Shown here piece after piece: positions 43,684 to 52,691 of a stretch of 64,000 bases of DNA. The notes beneath the pieces were generated by a model. It searched no databases. It was given only the letters and a program-made list of their open reading frames with translations, and had not been told where the DNA came from. The stretch is taken from the NCBI GenBank assembly GCA_003327425.1, contig QOQW01000017.1, forward strand, positions 62,001 to 126,000. Direction: 5' to 3'. The number at the start of each line of letters is the position of its first letter. Position 1 is the stretch's first letter. A program made the position numbers and the translations under genes. This DNA is from Candidatus Ozemibacter sibiricus. Lineage in GTDB: Bacteria; Muiribacteriota; Ozemobacteria; Ozemobacterales; Ozemobacteraceae.

Positions 43684-45035
43684 AGCACATCGGCGATCCC
43701 GCGCGGCGAGCCCGGCTCGCCGCCCCAGGTGCGGACCGCCCCGGGGCGGTCGTCTACTGGATGTCCCGCGACCAGCGGGTCGACGACAACTGGGCCCTGC
43801 TGCACGCTTCCGCCCTGGCCCGCGCCCGGCGCGCCCCCCTGCAGGTAGTCTTCACCCTCGATCCCGCGTTCCCCGACGCCACCCGCCGGGCCTGGGATTT
43901 CCTGCTCCGGGGGCTGATCGAAGTCGAGGCCGATCTGCGCGCACGCGGCATTCCCTTCCACCTCCTCCTCGGGGCCCCGCCCCAGAGCCTGGCGCTGTTC
44001 TGTCGACAGCAGCGCGTCGGCTGCCTGGTTACCGACTTCAGCCCCCTGCGCCACAAACGAGTCTGGCAGGCCGAAGCGGCGGCCGCCACCGGATTGGCCG
44101 TGACCGAAGTCGATGCCCACAACATCGTGCCCGCCTGGATCGCCTCGCCCAAGCAGGAGTTTGCGGCCCGTACCCTCCGCCTCAAACTCAATCGGATTCT
44201 GAGCGACTGGCTGGAGGAGTTCCCCGCCCTCGAACCCCCGCCCTCCCCCGGCCCCCTGCCGCCCCCTACCGATTGGGCCGCCGTGCAGGCGGCCGTGGCC
44301 GGCACCCGCGCCGTGCCGCCTGTCGAGTGGCTCCGCCCCGGCCCGGTCGCCGCCCGCGACCACCTGCGCCGGTTCGTGACCGGCGCCCTGCGCACTTACG
44401 CCCTGACCCGCAACGACCCCTGCCTGGACGGCACGTCCAATCTCTCTCCCTACCTGCATTTCGGTCATCTTGCCCCGCAGCGGGCCGCCCTGGCCGCCGG
44501 CGCCGCCCGCGTCGCCGAGGAATCGCGGCTGGCCTTCCTCGAGGAACTGGTGGTGCGCCGCGAGCTGTCCGACAACTTCTGCCTGTACAACCCGCATTAC
44601 GATTCGCCCGCGGGCTACCCCGACTGGGCGAAGAAGACGCTGGCCCTCCATGCCGCCGACCGCCGCGAGCATCTCTACGACGAAGAGGCCTTCGAGGCGG
44701 CCCGTACCCACGATGAGCTGTGGAATGCCGCGCAGCGGCAGATGGTCCGCACCGGCAAGATGCACGGCTACCTGCGCATGTACTGGGCCAAGAAGCTCCT
44801 CGAATGGACGCCTTCCGTCGCCGAGGCCCACCGGATCGCCCTCGCCCTGAACGACCGCTACGAACTCGACGGCCGCGACCCCAACGGCTATGTGGGAGTG
44901 GCCTGGAGCCTCGGCGGCGTCCATGACCGGCCCTGGAGCCAGCGGCCCATCTTCGGCACCATCCGCTACATGTCGTTCGGCGGCTGCCGGAGCAAGTTCC
45001 GCGTCGCCGCCTTCATCGCCCGCTGGCCCCCCTGA
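43680..45035 (+). CDS. Class II CPD photolyase
   Basis: A 451-residue protein of the class II photolyase family that repairs cyclobutane pyrimidine dimers with FADH and light. Class-typical segments: VVYWMSRDQRVDDNWALLHA near 25, FAARTLRLKLN near 160, LSPYLHFGHLAPQRAAL near 258, and the C-terminal MHGYLRMYWAKKLLEW with GRDPNGYVGVAWSLGGVHDR. It lacks the class I antenna pocket. ATG overlaps the lgt stop by 4 bases, so it is coupled to lgt. Confidence 0.93.
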   Translation: MKHIGDPARRARLAAPGADRPGAVVYWMSRDQRVDDNWALLHASALARARRAPLQVVFTLDPAFPDATRRAWDFLLRGLIEVEADLRARGIPFHLLLGAPPQSLALFCRQQRVGCLVTDFSPLRHKRVWQAEAAAATGLAVTEVDAHNIVPAWIASPKQEFAARTLRLKLNRILSDWLEEFPALEPPPSPGPLPPPTDWAAVQAAVAGTRAVPPVEWLRPGPVAARDHLRRFVTGALRTYALTRNDPCLDGTSNLSPYLHFGHLAPQRAALAAGAARVAEESRLAFLEELVVRRELSDNFCLYNPHYDSPAGYPDWAKKTLALHAADRREHLYDEEAFEAARTHDELWNAAQRQMVRTGKMHGYLRMYWAKKLLEWTPSVAEAHRIALALNDRYELDGRDPNGYVGVAWSLGGVHDRPWSQRPIFGTIRYMSFGGCRSKFRVAAFIARWPP

Positions 45036-45097
45036 AACCCGCCGAGCGGGGAGGGGCGAACCGCCGGGCCGCGCCGCTCTGGTAGCCGCTCCAGGTG

Positions 45098-45721
45098 TCA
45101 GGGCCAGCGCCAGACCAGAAGGGTGTGCAGAAACGTCGCCACCAGGATCGCCAGGCCCATCTCGAGGGGGGAAAGGCGAGGCATCCACCCGCGGACGGCC
45201 GGCGCTGGCGAGATGGCGGGTCCCGCGGTGCGCTGCCACAGAGCCGCCCAGCGCGGGGCCTCCTCGGCCAGGAAGCGGTCGGCCACCTCCGACACATGCT
45301 GGCAGACGGCCGCTTCGGGGTAGCGGTCGAGGACATACTCGACCAGTTTGCCCGCCGTGTCTTCATCCCCGGTGGTCTGGAAATGGACGGCCGCCTCGAT
45401 GAGCAGGCTGGCTGGCGCATTGCACTGCTGGGCCGCGAACTTCACCAGGTAGGGGAAGGGATCGTCACCGGCTTCTTGCTTCCCTTCCGTCTCGGAAGGC
45501 AGGAACGCCTCGGGGAATCGCTTCCGCAAGCGCCCCAGAATGGTGCGGCACCCCTGGCGGACGGTACGGTCAGGCGATTGCAGGTGCGGCACCAGCAGCG
45601 CGATCACCAGGGGCGCTTCTTCGGCGGTGATCTCCTCCCCGTTCCCGATCGCCTGGAAGGCCTGGTGAAGCTCCGCCGGTCGGTCGCTGGTGATGTAGCG
45701 ATGGAAGGCATCGGCAAGCAT
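45098..45721 (-). CDS. Unknown protein with C-terminal membrane anchor
   Basis: A 207-residue protein that is mostly helical, with HEAT-like stretches (APLVIALLVPHLQSPDRTVR; YLVKFAAQQCNAPASLLIEA), and ends with a tail-anchor-like helix (LEMGLAILVATFLHTLLVWR). AAGGGG precedes the ATG. It is convergent with the photolyase gene and lies 151 bases after the symporter gene in the same direction. Family unknown. Confidence 0.7.
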   Translation of the reverse strand: MLADAFHRYITSDRPAELHQAFQAIGNGEEITAEEAPLVIALLVPHLQSPDRTVRQGCRTILGRLRKRFPEAFLPSETEGKQEAGDDPFPYLVKFAAQQCNAPASLLIEAAVHFQTTGDEDTAGKLVEYVLDRYPEAAVCQHVSEVADRFLAEEAPRWAALWQRTAGPAISPAPAVRGWMPRLSPLEMGLAILVATFLHTLLVWRWP

Positions 45722-45872
45722 GGCGGCCGTCCCCTTGTCTCAGGTCAGAGGTGTCCGATGTTCTTGGTACTCGACCAGACGCCAGGATTTCCGAAGCCGA
45801 AAGCCGCGCGGTGGCTGACGGACAGGCCAGCCACCGCGCGGACGAGACCAGGATTCGTCGTCAGGGGAAAGA

Positions 45873-47450
45873 TCAGCCGCTGACGGTCTCGACCCCCGGC
45901 ACCTCGGCGACCGCTTCCGCTTCGCGTTCGGTGCCAGCGAGGGACGCCCGATGCATGGCGAAAGTCGCCAGCCAGCCCATGACGATGGCCATGCTGGCCA
46001 GGAAGGCCGGGTTGTTGTGCATCGCGGTCACCTGGAACCAGGCGATGCCCAGGTAGGTGAGCCCCGAGACGATCACACCGGCGAAGACCGCCGATCGGCT
46101 CATCGACGGCAGGAACATGCCGGCCGCCAGGGGGAAGAAGGTCGTGGTGAACAGGAAATAGACGCCATACATGCCGAAGATGGCGACCGACCCGCCCACC
46201 GGATTCTTGACCTGCCCGACCGAGAGCCAGATGATGACCAGCGCCGTCACCACCAGCAGCAGACGCCCATAGAACAGAGCCTGCTTGCCCAGATCGGCCT
46301 CGGCATCGGGGGGCAGCTCCGTTTTCCCACGCTTGAGCAGCGGCAGGAACATATCGGTCGAGAAGATGGTGGACAGCGAGAGCAGCAGCCCTTCCAGGGT
46401 CGACATCCCGGCGCACAGGATGCCCAGCATGATCACGACCTGCACGATCGGCGAGAAGGTGGCCGCCACGTAGGTCGGCACCACCAGATCCATGCGGTCG
46501 ATGGGCGGCAGGGTCAGCCGGGCATAGAGCCCGACGATCATCAGGAACGAAAAGACGAGCCCGACCAGGGTGGCGGTCAACAGGTAGGAGGTCACCTGCC
46601 CCTCATCCTTGAGATACAGCACCTTGGCCACGACATGCGGCTGGCAGACGATGGCGATGCCGACCAGGAAATTGCAGAAGAAGATCTCGAAGAGGTTGCG
46701 GAAATAGGGAGACGCCGGGTTGGTCACCGCCACCAGATTGGGATCGATGGCCGCCAGCCGGGTCAGGAACCCCTCGCCGCTGAAGAACAGATGCACGCCC
46801 GATCCCAGCAGGATGAGGGCCACCACGAACATGACGATCGCCTGCAGGGCATTGGTATAGGCCGAGGTGTTCACCCCGCCGATCATCATGTAGGCGAAGA
46901 CGAACCCGACCAGCACCGCGATGAGCCAGGTGAACTGCGGATTGTAGACGGTGCCCGTCCCTGCCTCGCCTGGCAGGAAGGCCGGGATGCCGAGGGCCTG
47001 CCCCAGGGCGTAGGCCAGCCCGACCACGATCAGCACGGCGAAGGCGATCAGAGCCAGCGAGATCACCGCGAAGAGGTACTGCATCATCGGCGATTCGTAC
47101 CGCTTGCCGATCCACTGTGGAACGGTGAGGGCGGCGACCCGACTGCCCACCGACAGGAAACGTTTGGAGAACAGGACCAGGCCGAGAATGACGCCCATGG
47201 GAGCCGCGAAAGCGAAGCCCAGCAGGCCGGCCACTCCGTATTTGTAGATCAGCCCCGGATTGACCACGAAGGTCGCCACGCTGGTCAACTGGGCGGCCAG
47301 CGACAGCCCGACGACGACCGGCGGAATGTCCTTGCTGCCCACCGCGAAGCTCTTCAGATCTTTCGTCTTCAGAGCTCCCCGGATGGTGAGCGCGATGGTC
47401 ACCGCCACATAGATCCCGACCGCCACCCATGCCATGGCCTGTTGCGACAT
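45873..47450 (-). CDS. Sodium:solute symporter family protein
   Basis: A 525-residue SSS-family transporter with 12-13 membrane segments. Typical motifs are SFAVGSKDIPPVVVGLSLAA near the start, GLIYKYGVAGLLGFAFAAPM, and a conserved GGVNTSAYTNALQAIVMF around residue 190. These transport carboxylates, sugars or amino acids with sodium; the neighbourhood and shared operator with the CoA-transferase suggest a short-chain acid. The ATG at 47450 follows AGGAGG; an ATG at 47474 is also in frame. Confidence 0.87.
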   Translation of the reverse strand: MSQQAMAWVAVGIYVAVTIALTIRGALKTKDLKSFAVGSKDIPPVVVGLSLAAQLTSVATFVVNPGLIYKYGVAGLLGFAFAAPMGVILGLVLFSKRFLSVGSRVAALTVPQWIGKRYESPMMQYLFAVISLALIAFAVLIVVGLAYALGQALGIPAFLPGEAGTGTVYNPQFTWLIAVLVGFVFAYMMIGGVNTSAYTNALQAIVMFVVALILLGSGVHLFFSGEGFLTRLAAIDPNLVAVTNPASPYFRNLFEIFFCNFLVGIAIVCQPHVVAKVLYLKDEGQVTSYLLTATLVGLVFSFLMIVGLYARLTLPPIDRMDLVVPTYVAATFSPIVQVVIMLGILCAGMSTLEGLLLSLSTIFSTDMFLPLLKRGKTELPPDAEADLGKQALFYGRLLLVVTALVIIWLSVGQVKNPVGGSVAIFGMYGVYFLFTTTFFPLAAGMFLPSMSRSAVFAGVIVSGLTYLGIAWFQVTAMHNNPAFLASMAIVMGWLATFAMHRASLAGTEREAEAVAEVPGVETVSG

Positions 47451-47515
47451 GCTGTCCTTCCTCCTGCGTTGCACTCTTATTCTTGGCTTTTCTGCTGCGG
47501 CTCAAAGAGCCTTTG

Positions 47516-47560
47516 TTTTGCAACGCAAAAAAGTCTAGCGTACCGCCGCCGCCGTGTCAA
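47516..47560 (-). promoter_or_regulatory. Promoter and palindromic operator of the symporter gene
   Basis: Read leftward: TTGACA (47560-47555), 17 bases, TAGACT (47537-47532), then TTTTGC-GTT-GCAAAA (47530-47516), with extra A/T on both sides, covering the start. The promoter is a perfect -35 and the same as at 42505 in layout and distance. The rest of the gap (47561-47758) shows nothing clear. Confidence 0.8.
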
Positions 47561-47758
47561 GCCCCCTCGACCGCCGACCGCCGGCCGGCTGTCATAGCCG
47601 CCGGAAGCGGGTTGTCCCGCCGCGGGCCGCCCGTCATGGCCAGTCGGCATCCACCACCGGCGCGGCCCGACCACCCTGCGGCCATCTCGGTCGGGTCGCG
47701 GACGCCTGGCCTGGCTCCTGCAGCCGTCACGAGCAGGGGCGCGGCCCGCGGCGCCGTC

Positions 47759-48565
47759 TCAGAGGTGCGGATAGTTGCTCAGAAAGCCGGTGACGTCGAG
47801 GCGGGTCAGGCGACCGTTGTTGGTCAAAAAGCCGGCCCGGTCGAGCTTGCCCAGGAAATGGACGATCATCTTCTTCCACCAGGGCCAGTCATGGGCCACA
47901 TCGTGGCCCCAGAGCTCGAACAGGTGCGGCACCCCTTTGTTGTTGAGATGGGCGGACACCGCGGCCGCTTCCCCGTTCCATTCTTCCCATGGCCCCTGAC
48001 CGGCGCAGAAGATCAACAGATCGCGGCGCAGGTTGTCGAGGTAGAAGGGATCCTGCAAGCCGGGCAGGTACATCAGCGGATCGTTGAAATAGATGTCGTC
48101 GTTGCGGAAATCGCCCACCGCGAACGCGATGCTGTAGTTGCCGCTCAGGCAGATGGCGATATCGAACAGGTCGGGATGCCGCAGGATGAAATTGCCGGCA
48201 TGGTAGGCGCCGAAGCTGACGCCGGTGACGGCGATGCCGGCCCCCGCATGCCCGTCGCCCAGGATGAAGGGCACGATGTCATGGGTGATCGCCCAGTCAT
48301 AGTCATTGGCCCGGCGCGCCTTGTCGGCGGGATGGGCATTGGCGAACCAGGTCTCGTGGTCGAGGCCGTCGACGCAATAGACCTGGATCTTCCCCGCCTC
48401 GATGAACGGCGAGATGGCCTCGATCATGGCGAAGTTCTCGAAATCGAAAAACCGCCCGCTGGAGCTGGGAAACACCAGCAGCGGCTTGCCATGGTGCCCG
48501 AAGACCAGCATTTCGAGCGGCCGGCCGATCGCTTGGCTGGGGATGGCGAGGTAGGTCCGTTTCAT
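47759..48565 (-). CDS. Esterase-like alpha/beta hydrolase
   Basis: A 268-residue protein of the COG4947-like esterase family: a nucleophile elbow GVSFGAYHAGNF (Ser in GxSxG near residue 114) and a C-terminal His in LWGHDVAHDW. ATG overlaps the ATP-grasp stop by 4 bases with AGGAGG upstream. Esterases of this type often sit beside ATP-grasp ligases; the substrate is unknown. It probably acts on the product of, or an intermediate for, the ATP-grasp gene. Confidence 0.83.
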   Translation of the reverse strand: MKRTYLAIPSQAIGRPLEMLVFGHHGKPLLVFPSSSGRFFDFENFAMIEAISPFIEAGKIQVYCVDGLDHETWFANAHPADKARRANDYDWAITHDIVPFILGDGHAGAGIAVTGVSFGAYHAGNFILRHPDLFDIAICLSGNYSIAFAVGDFRNDDIYFNDPLMYLPGLQDPFYLDNLRRDLLIFCAGQGPWEEWNGEAAAVSAHLNNKGVPHLFELWGHDVAHDWPWWKKMIVHFLGKLDRAGFLTNNGRLTRLDVTGFLSNYPHL

Positions 48566-49722
48566 GCTGCTTCCTCCTGGATGGCGGCGATCATGTCCCG
48601 CACTTCGTCTTCGCTGGGCGAGCGCACCAGGAAGGCATACTGGCCCATCACCGCGTATTCGATGGGCGTCATGGCCTGGGCATGGACGATGCGGGCTCCG
48701 AAGCGGCGCCGCAGCTCTTCTTCGGAATACCGATAGGAGCGGTCGAGCTTGCGGCCGACATAGGCGCAATGGTACTTGCGTTCGAACTGGAAGTCCCGCC
48801 GGCCCTGCACGACGATGGCGGCCCACCAGTCGTAGACATCGATATCGGCGGAATAGTTGAACATGTGGGTGGTCAGACCGCCGGGCGGGCGCATGTTGAT
48901 CTCCAGCCCGCGCAACTGCCGATCCGGCAGGCGGTAGAACTCGATGTGGAAGAACTTGCTGCGAATGCGAGCGGCTTCGACCACGCGGCGTCCCATCGCC
49001 TCGAGATCGCCGGGCACGGTGCGGAAGTTGTAGTAGGCCAGATTCTGGTTGAGCTTGACGATCCGGTGGATGTCGTTGTTGAAGAGGTGGCCCGTCCAGA
49101 ACACGATGTTGCCCTCGCGATCGGTGAGCCCATCGAAGGATTCGATGACGCCGTGGAGGTATTCCTCGATGAAATACGGATACGGCCCCCGCCCGGCAAA
49201 GAATGACCGCAGATCGTCGTCGTTGCGGATGGTGTAGGTATCGCCGGCGCCGACCCCCGAATCGGGCTTGATGAAGGCGGGGAACTTGCCCCCGATGAAC
49301 TCGCGGCACTGGTCGAGACTCTCGACCAGCGCCCCCCGCGCGGTGGGCACCTGCGCGCGGGCGAATACCTGCTTCATCAGCGACTTGCGCTTGATGAAGG
49401 CCAGATCCCCGGGCCGGGGGCCGGGAATGTCGAAGGTTTCCCGCACCGCCGCTTCCAGCTCGATCCAGGGTTCGAGGTGCGATTCGACGTGGTCGAGGCG
49501 GCCCCAGCCGTCCCGGAAGTGGCGGCAGGCCTGCAACACCTGACCGGTGTCATGGAGGCTGTCGACCCGATAGTGACAGGTCAGGTACTGGCGAAGGTCC
49601 CAGGGGAGGGCCTCGTCGGGCAGATCGGTGACCCCGAAGACCCGCGCCCCATACCCCACCAGGTGGCGGGTGAACAGAGAGTAATGCGCAGGGAAATGCG
49701 GAGACAGATGGACGACGTTCAT
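48562..49722 (-). CDS. ATP-grasp ligase, carboxylate-amine type
   Basis: A 386-residue ATP-grasp protein. The N-terminal part is a pre-ATP-grasp fold (VVHLSPHFPAHYSLFTRHLV); the ATP-grasp part has a P-loop-like AFIKPDSGVGAGDTYTIRND, FIEEYLHG, and the metal end IEFYRLPDRQLRGLEINMRP. GGAAGGA precedes the ATG at 49722. Coupled to the esterase gene. This ATP-grasp/esterase pair is a recurrent module of unknown product; it may make an amide-linked small molecule. Confidence 0.83.
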   Translation of the reverse strand: MNVVHLSPHFPAHYSLFTRHLVGYGARVFGVTDLPDEALPWDLRQYLTCHYRVDSLHDTGQVLQACRHFRDGWGRLDHVESHLEPWIELEAAVRETFDIPGPRPGDLAFIKRKSLMKQVFARAQVPTARGALVESLDQCREFIGGKFPAFIKPDSGVGAGDTYTIRNDDDLRSFFAGRGPYPYFIEEYLHGVIESFDGLTDREGNIVFWTGHLFNNDIHRIVKLNQNLAYYNFRTVPGDLEAMGRRVVEAARIRSKFFHIEFYRLPDRQLRGLEINMRPPGGLTTHMFNYSADIDVYDWWAAIVVQGRRDFQFERKYHCAYVGRKLDRSYRYSEEELRRRFGARIVHAQAMTPIEYAVMGQYAFLVRSPSEDEVRDMIAAIQEEAA

Positions 49723-49922
49723 ACGGCTTCCTTCCGGCTGACGATGCCGCGGCCGAACGATGGCGGCAGGCCCATGGTATCGAATGCCGTCCAGGATGAC
49801 AACCCCTTCCTCCCTCGCGGCGCCTTCTCTTTGACACTCTTCGCCCACCTACGGGCGACAGGCGTGGCCCCTCCCCTGGCATGTTCGGCCGGCCGCGCGC
49901 GGGGAAACATCACGAAGCGGGT

Positions 49923-49951
49923 TTGGCGGGGCCTGCCACGGGCGGTATAAT
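49923..49951 (+). promoter_or_regulatory. Promoter of the HEAT-repeat protein gene
   Basis: TTGGCG (49923-49928), 17 bases, TATAAT (49946-49951), a near-perfect sigma-70 promoter in a high-GC region. The ATG at 49962 is 10 bases after the -10, so the message is close to leaderless and no ribosome site is present. Confidence 0.8.
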
Positions 49952-49961
49952 GGCGATACCC

Positions 49962-52691
49962 ATGAGCCTGTCCGCCTTCATTCCCCAGGAACTGGAATCG
50001 CCGATCCGCTCCGCTCGCCTGCTCGCCCTGCAGAACGCCTTCTTCGAGGGCCAGAGCGAAGAGGAGCTGACCGCGCTCGAGCAGCGCGAGCCGCGCGAGG
50101 AGGACGAGGAATGCCGCCGGCTGTTGCGACAGGCGATCCAGGCCGTGCGGCGGCGACTGGGCAAGATCGACGCCGAACCTTCACCCGCCTTCGATCCCGC
50201 CGCCTTCCATCAGCGCTACCAGGCGGCCGACGCCGCCGCTCGCCTGCGGCTGCTGGAAGATCTCGACTCCCTGCAGCGCAGCGCCCTGGCCAGCCGCGCC
50301 CTCGACTGGTTCATCCACGCATCGGAACCGGCCCTGCAGGCCACCCTGATCAGGATGTTCGGCGAGTTCTGGCCGGCCGCCCGCCTCGAGCTGCTCGCCC
50401 CTCGCCTCCATGACCACTCGCTGAGCGTCCGGATGGCCGCCCTCGGGGTGCTGAGCAAGCGGGCGCCCCGCCTCATCGCCGACGACCTCGCCGCCCTGGC
50501 CGAGGCCGACGACCCCGGTCGGCGGGCCCTCGCCATCCGCGGCCTGTTCGGGCTCGAGCCGAGCCGCGCCCTGACCGCGTTGTCCGGCATGCTCCTGAGC
50601 CCGGATCCGGCGCAGCGGCGCACCGCCCTCCACGTCGGCCTGGCGCTCCCCTTCGAACAGGTCAAGCCCCTCCTGCTGCAGTTCATCGCTGTGGAAAGCG
50701 ATCCCGAGCTGCTCTGGCACGCCGGCCGCTCCTTCCAGCTCCATCCTGACGTCGATTCGCCCTATCGCCTGTGGGAGATCGCCGAGGAAAGCCCGCCCGC
50801 CAAGGCCGCGATGGTGCGGCGCATCTTGCACAGCGTCTGCGAAGCGATCAGCACCTCGAACCTGCTGGGCGAGGAGCGGAAATTCCACGAATACTATCAG
50901 CAACTGCAGGAATGGATCTACCGCAAGGCCGCCAATCGCTTCGTCCAGGACTGCATCGCCCGCCTCGCCCAGGAAGAAGACGGCGGGGAACCTCCCGAAC
51001 TCGCCGCCGCCGTCCGCAAGCATATCCGCTCGGCTCCCGTCCGGGCCGCCTTCGAGGAAGCCCTGACCTGGCCCCTGGCGGAACCGGTCCGCCACCGCCT
51101 GGAACGCTGGCTGCAGGAAACCGCCGCCACCGAGCCCGCCGCCACCGCCCCCGATTCTTCCTCTCCACCATCGGCCCGCCCCGACTCGCCCCCGCCCCCC
51201 CCCGCCACGCTCGCCCCTCCCGCGACGCGCCCCGCCCCCCCTTCACCAGCGGCCGCCAGCCCGGCTGACCCCACGCCGGGCCCCCAGGATCGCTCCCCAC
51301 CTGACTCCCAGGGGCCGACCAGCCGTGGCCAGGAGGTTTCTCCCGGTCTTTCCGAAGACAAGCCCGCTGCCCGGGCTGAACCGCCGCCGCCCGCCACCAC
51401 CTCCAGCGCCCCCGCGAGCGATCGCGGCCCCGCGGTTCCCGCCGCCCGCCCCCCCCCCTCTCCCGAAGAGGCCCTGTTCGCCCAGGCCGCCAGCTGGGAC
51501 CGCCAAGACCTGCCCCAGGCCAGGCCCATTCTGCAAAAAGCCCTGGCCGACCCCTCGCTGTCAGATCGCGCCCGCATCCTCCTGCTCCGCACCGCCCTGC
51601 GCCTGGGCGCCCGCGATTTCATCAGCACCGCGCGCGGCTGGCTGAAGCATCCCAATGAAGGAGTGGTCGCCGCCGCCATCGACTATTTGGCCTTCGCCGA
51701 CCCCGATGGACTGTTCCCGCTGATCGGCCAGTTCTTCCGCAACCCCGCCCAGCGGGTCGTCAGCGCCGCGATCAAGGCCCTGCGCCAGGTCGACCAGGCC
51801 CAGGCCGTCTCCTATCTCACCGCGATGCTGCGCGATCGACAGCCTTCCGTGCAGAAGGTGGCCCTCGGCTGCCTGGTCTTCGTCGATTTCGCCCTGATCC
51901 GCCAACCTCTGGCCGCCTTCATGGCCGGCACCCGCTCGCGAGAATGCCTGGAAGCCGCCCTCTGTCTCTTCCTGGCCAATCCCGAACCCGAGAACCTGCC
52001 CCTGCTCGACGAAGTCGCCCGGGCCCTGCCCGCCGACCTGCAGTCCCTGCTGCTGGAAGTGCGGAACAAGACCGAAGCCATGCTGGCCCGCTTCGGCCGC
52101 CGTGCCGACCCGGGACCCGCTTCCGATGCCGGTGCGATCGCGGGAACCCCGCCCGACCGGACCGCCCCGCCGCGCGCCACCGGCCCCAAGCCGGCCCCCG
52201 CGGCCAGACCGCCCGCGGTAACGACGGGCTTGCCCAAAGCCGAGCCTGCCCCGCGCCAGGCCCCCGCCGCCCCGGCCCCGGCCGCGCCCCTTCCTATCGC
52301 CCGATCCGGCCCCGAACGGCCTCGACCTCCCCACCCCGCTTCGCCGTCGCCCGGCGGGCGGCCTCCCAGTCCTCGCCCTGCCCCCCAGCATCTCGGCTCC
52401 GAGAAGAACCGCCCGCCGCGCCCATCCGCCCCTGGCGAAGTCCCTCCCCGGTGGTGGTCCACCCCCCAGACCTGGATGGCGGCCGGCGGCTTTTTCCTGG
52501 TCGGGGCGTTCTTCTATCTGCTCTCGGCGTTTCTGAGCCCATTGAACGAACGGCCGACCTCGCCCGCCTGGTCAGGCGACCCCATCATCCGCAGCGCGCC
52601 GGCCACCGACAACGCCTCCGGCCCCCTCACCACCAGCGCCGATCTGTTCGCCGAGTACCGACGCCTGAAACGGCGCGGCAAGACCCCATGA
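49962..52691 (+). CDS. HEAT-repeat protein with Pro-rich linkers and C-terminal anchor
   Basis: About 909 residues. The first 380 are HEAT-like helical repeats (LFGLEPSRALTALSGMLLSP; RLELLAPRLHDHSLSVRMAA), then a long Pro/Ala/Ser region, a second HEAT block near 500-680 (FFRNPAQRVVSAAIKALRQV; YLTAMLRDRQPSVQKVALGC), another Pro-rich linker, and a membrane helix (AAGGFFLVGAFFYLLSAFLS) near the end with a short tail. A scaffold or sensor at the inner membrane is a fair guess. The start at 49962 is chosen from the promoter position; an ATG at 49950 overlaps the -10. It is coupled to the ankyrin gene. Confidence 0.78.
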   Translation: MSLSAFIPQELESPIRSARLLALQNAFFEGQSEEELTALEQREPREEDEECRRLLRQAIQAVRRRLGKIDAEPSPAFDPAAFHQRYQAADAAARLRLLEDLDSLQRSALASRALDWFIHASEPALQATLIRMFGEFWPAARLELLAPRLHDHSLSVRMAALGVLSKRAPRLIADDLAALAEADDPGRRALAIRGLFGLEPSRALTALSGMLLSPDPAQRRTALHVGLALPFEQVKPLLLQFIAVESDPELLWHAGRSFQLHPDVDSPYRLWEIAEESPPAKAAMVRRILHSVCEAISTSNLLGEERKFHEYYQQLQEWIYRKAANRFVQDCIARLAQEEDGGEPPELAAAVRKHIRSAPVRAAFEEALTWPLAEPVRHRLERWLQETAATEPAATAPDSSSPPSARPDSPPPPPATLAPPATRPAPPSPAAASPADPTPGPQDRSPPDSQGPTSRGQEVSPGLSEDKPAARAEPPPPATTSSAPASDRGPAVPAARPPPSPEEALFAQAASWDRQDLPQARPILQKALADPSLSDRARILLLRTALRLGARDFISTARGWLKHPNEGVVAAAIDYLAFADPDGLFPLIGQFFRNPAQRVVSAAIKALRQVDQAQAVSYLTAMLRDRQPSVQKVALGCLVFVDFALIRQPLAAFMAGTRSRECLEAALCLFLANPEPENLPLLDEVARALPADLQSLLLEVRNKTEAMLARFGRRADPGPASDAGAIAGTPPDRTAPPRATGPKPAPAARPPAVTTGLPKAEPAPRQAPAAPAPAAPLPIARSGPERPRPPHPASPSPGGRPPSPRPAPQHLGSEKNRPPRPSAPGEVPPRWWSTPQTWMAAGGFFLVGAFFYLLSAFLSPLNERPTSPAWSGDPIIRSAPATDNASGPLTTSADLFAEYRRLKRRGKTP

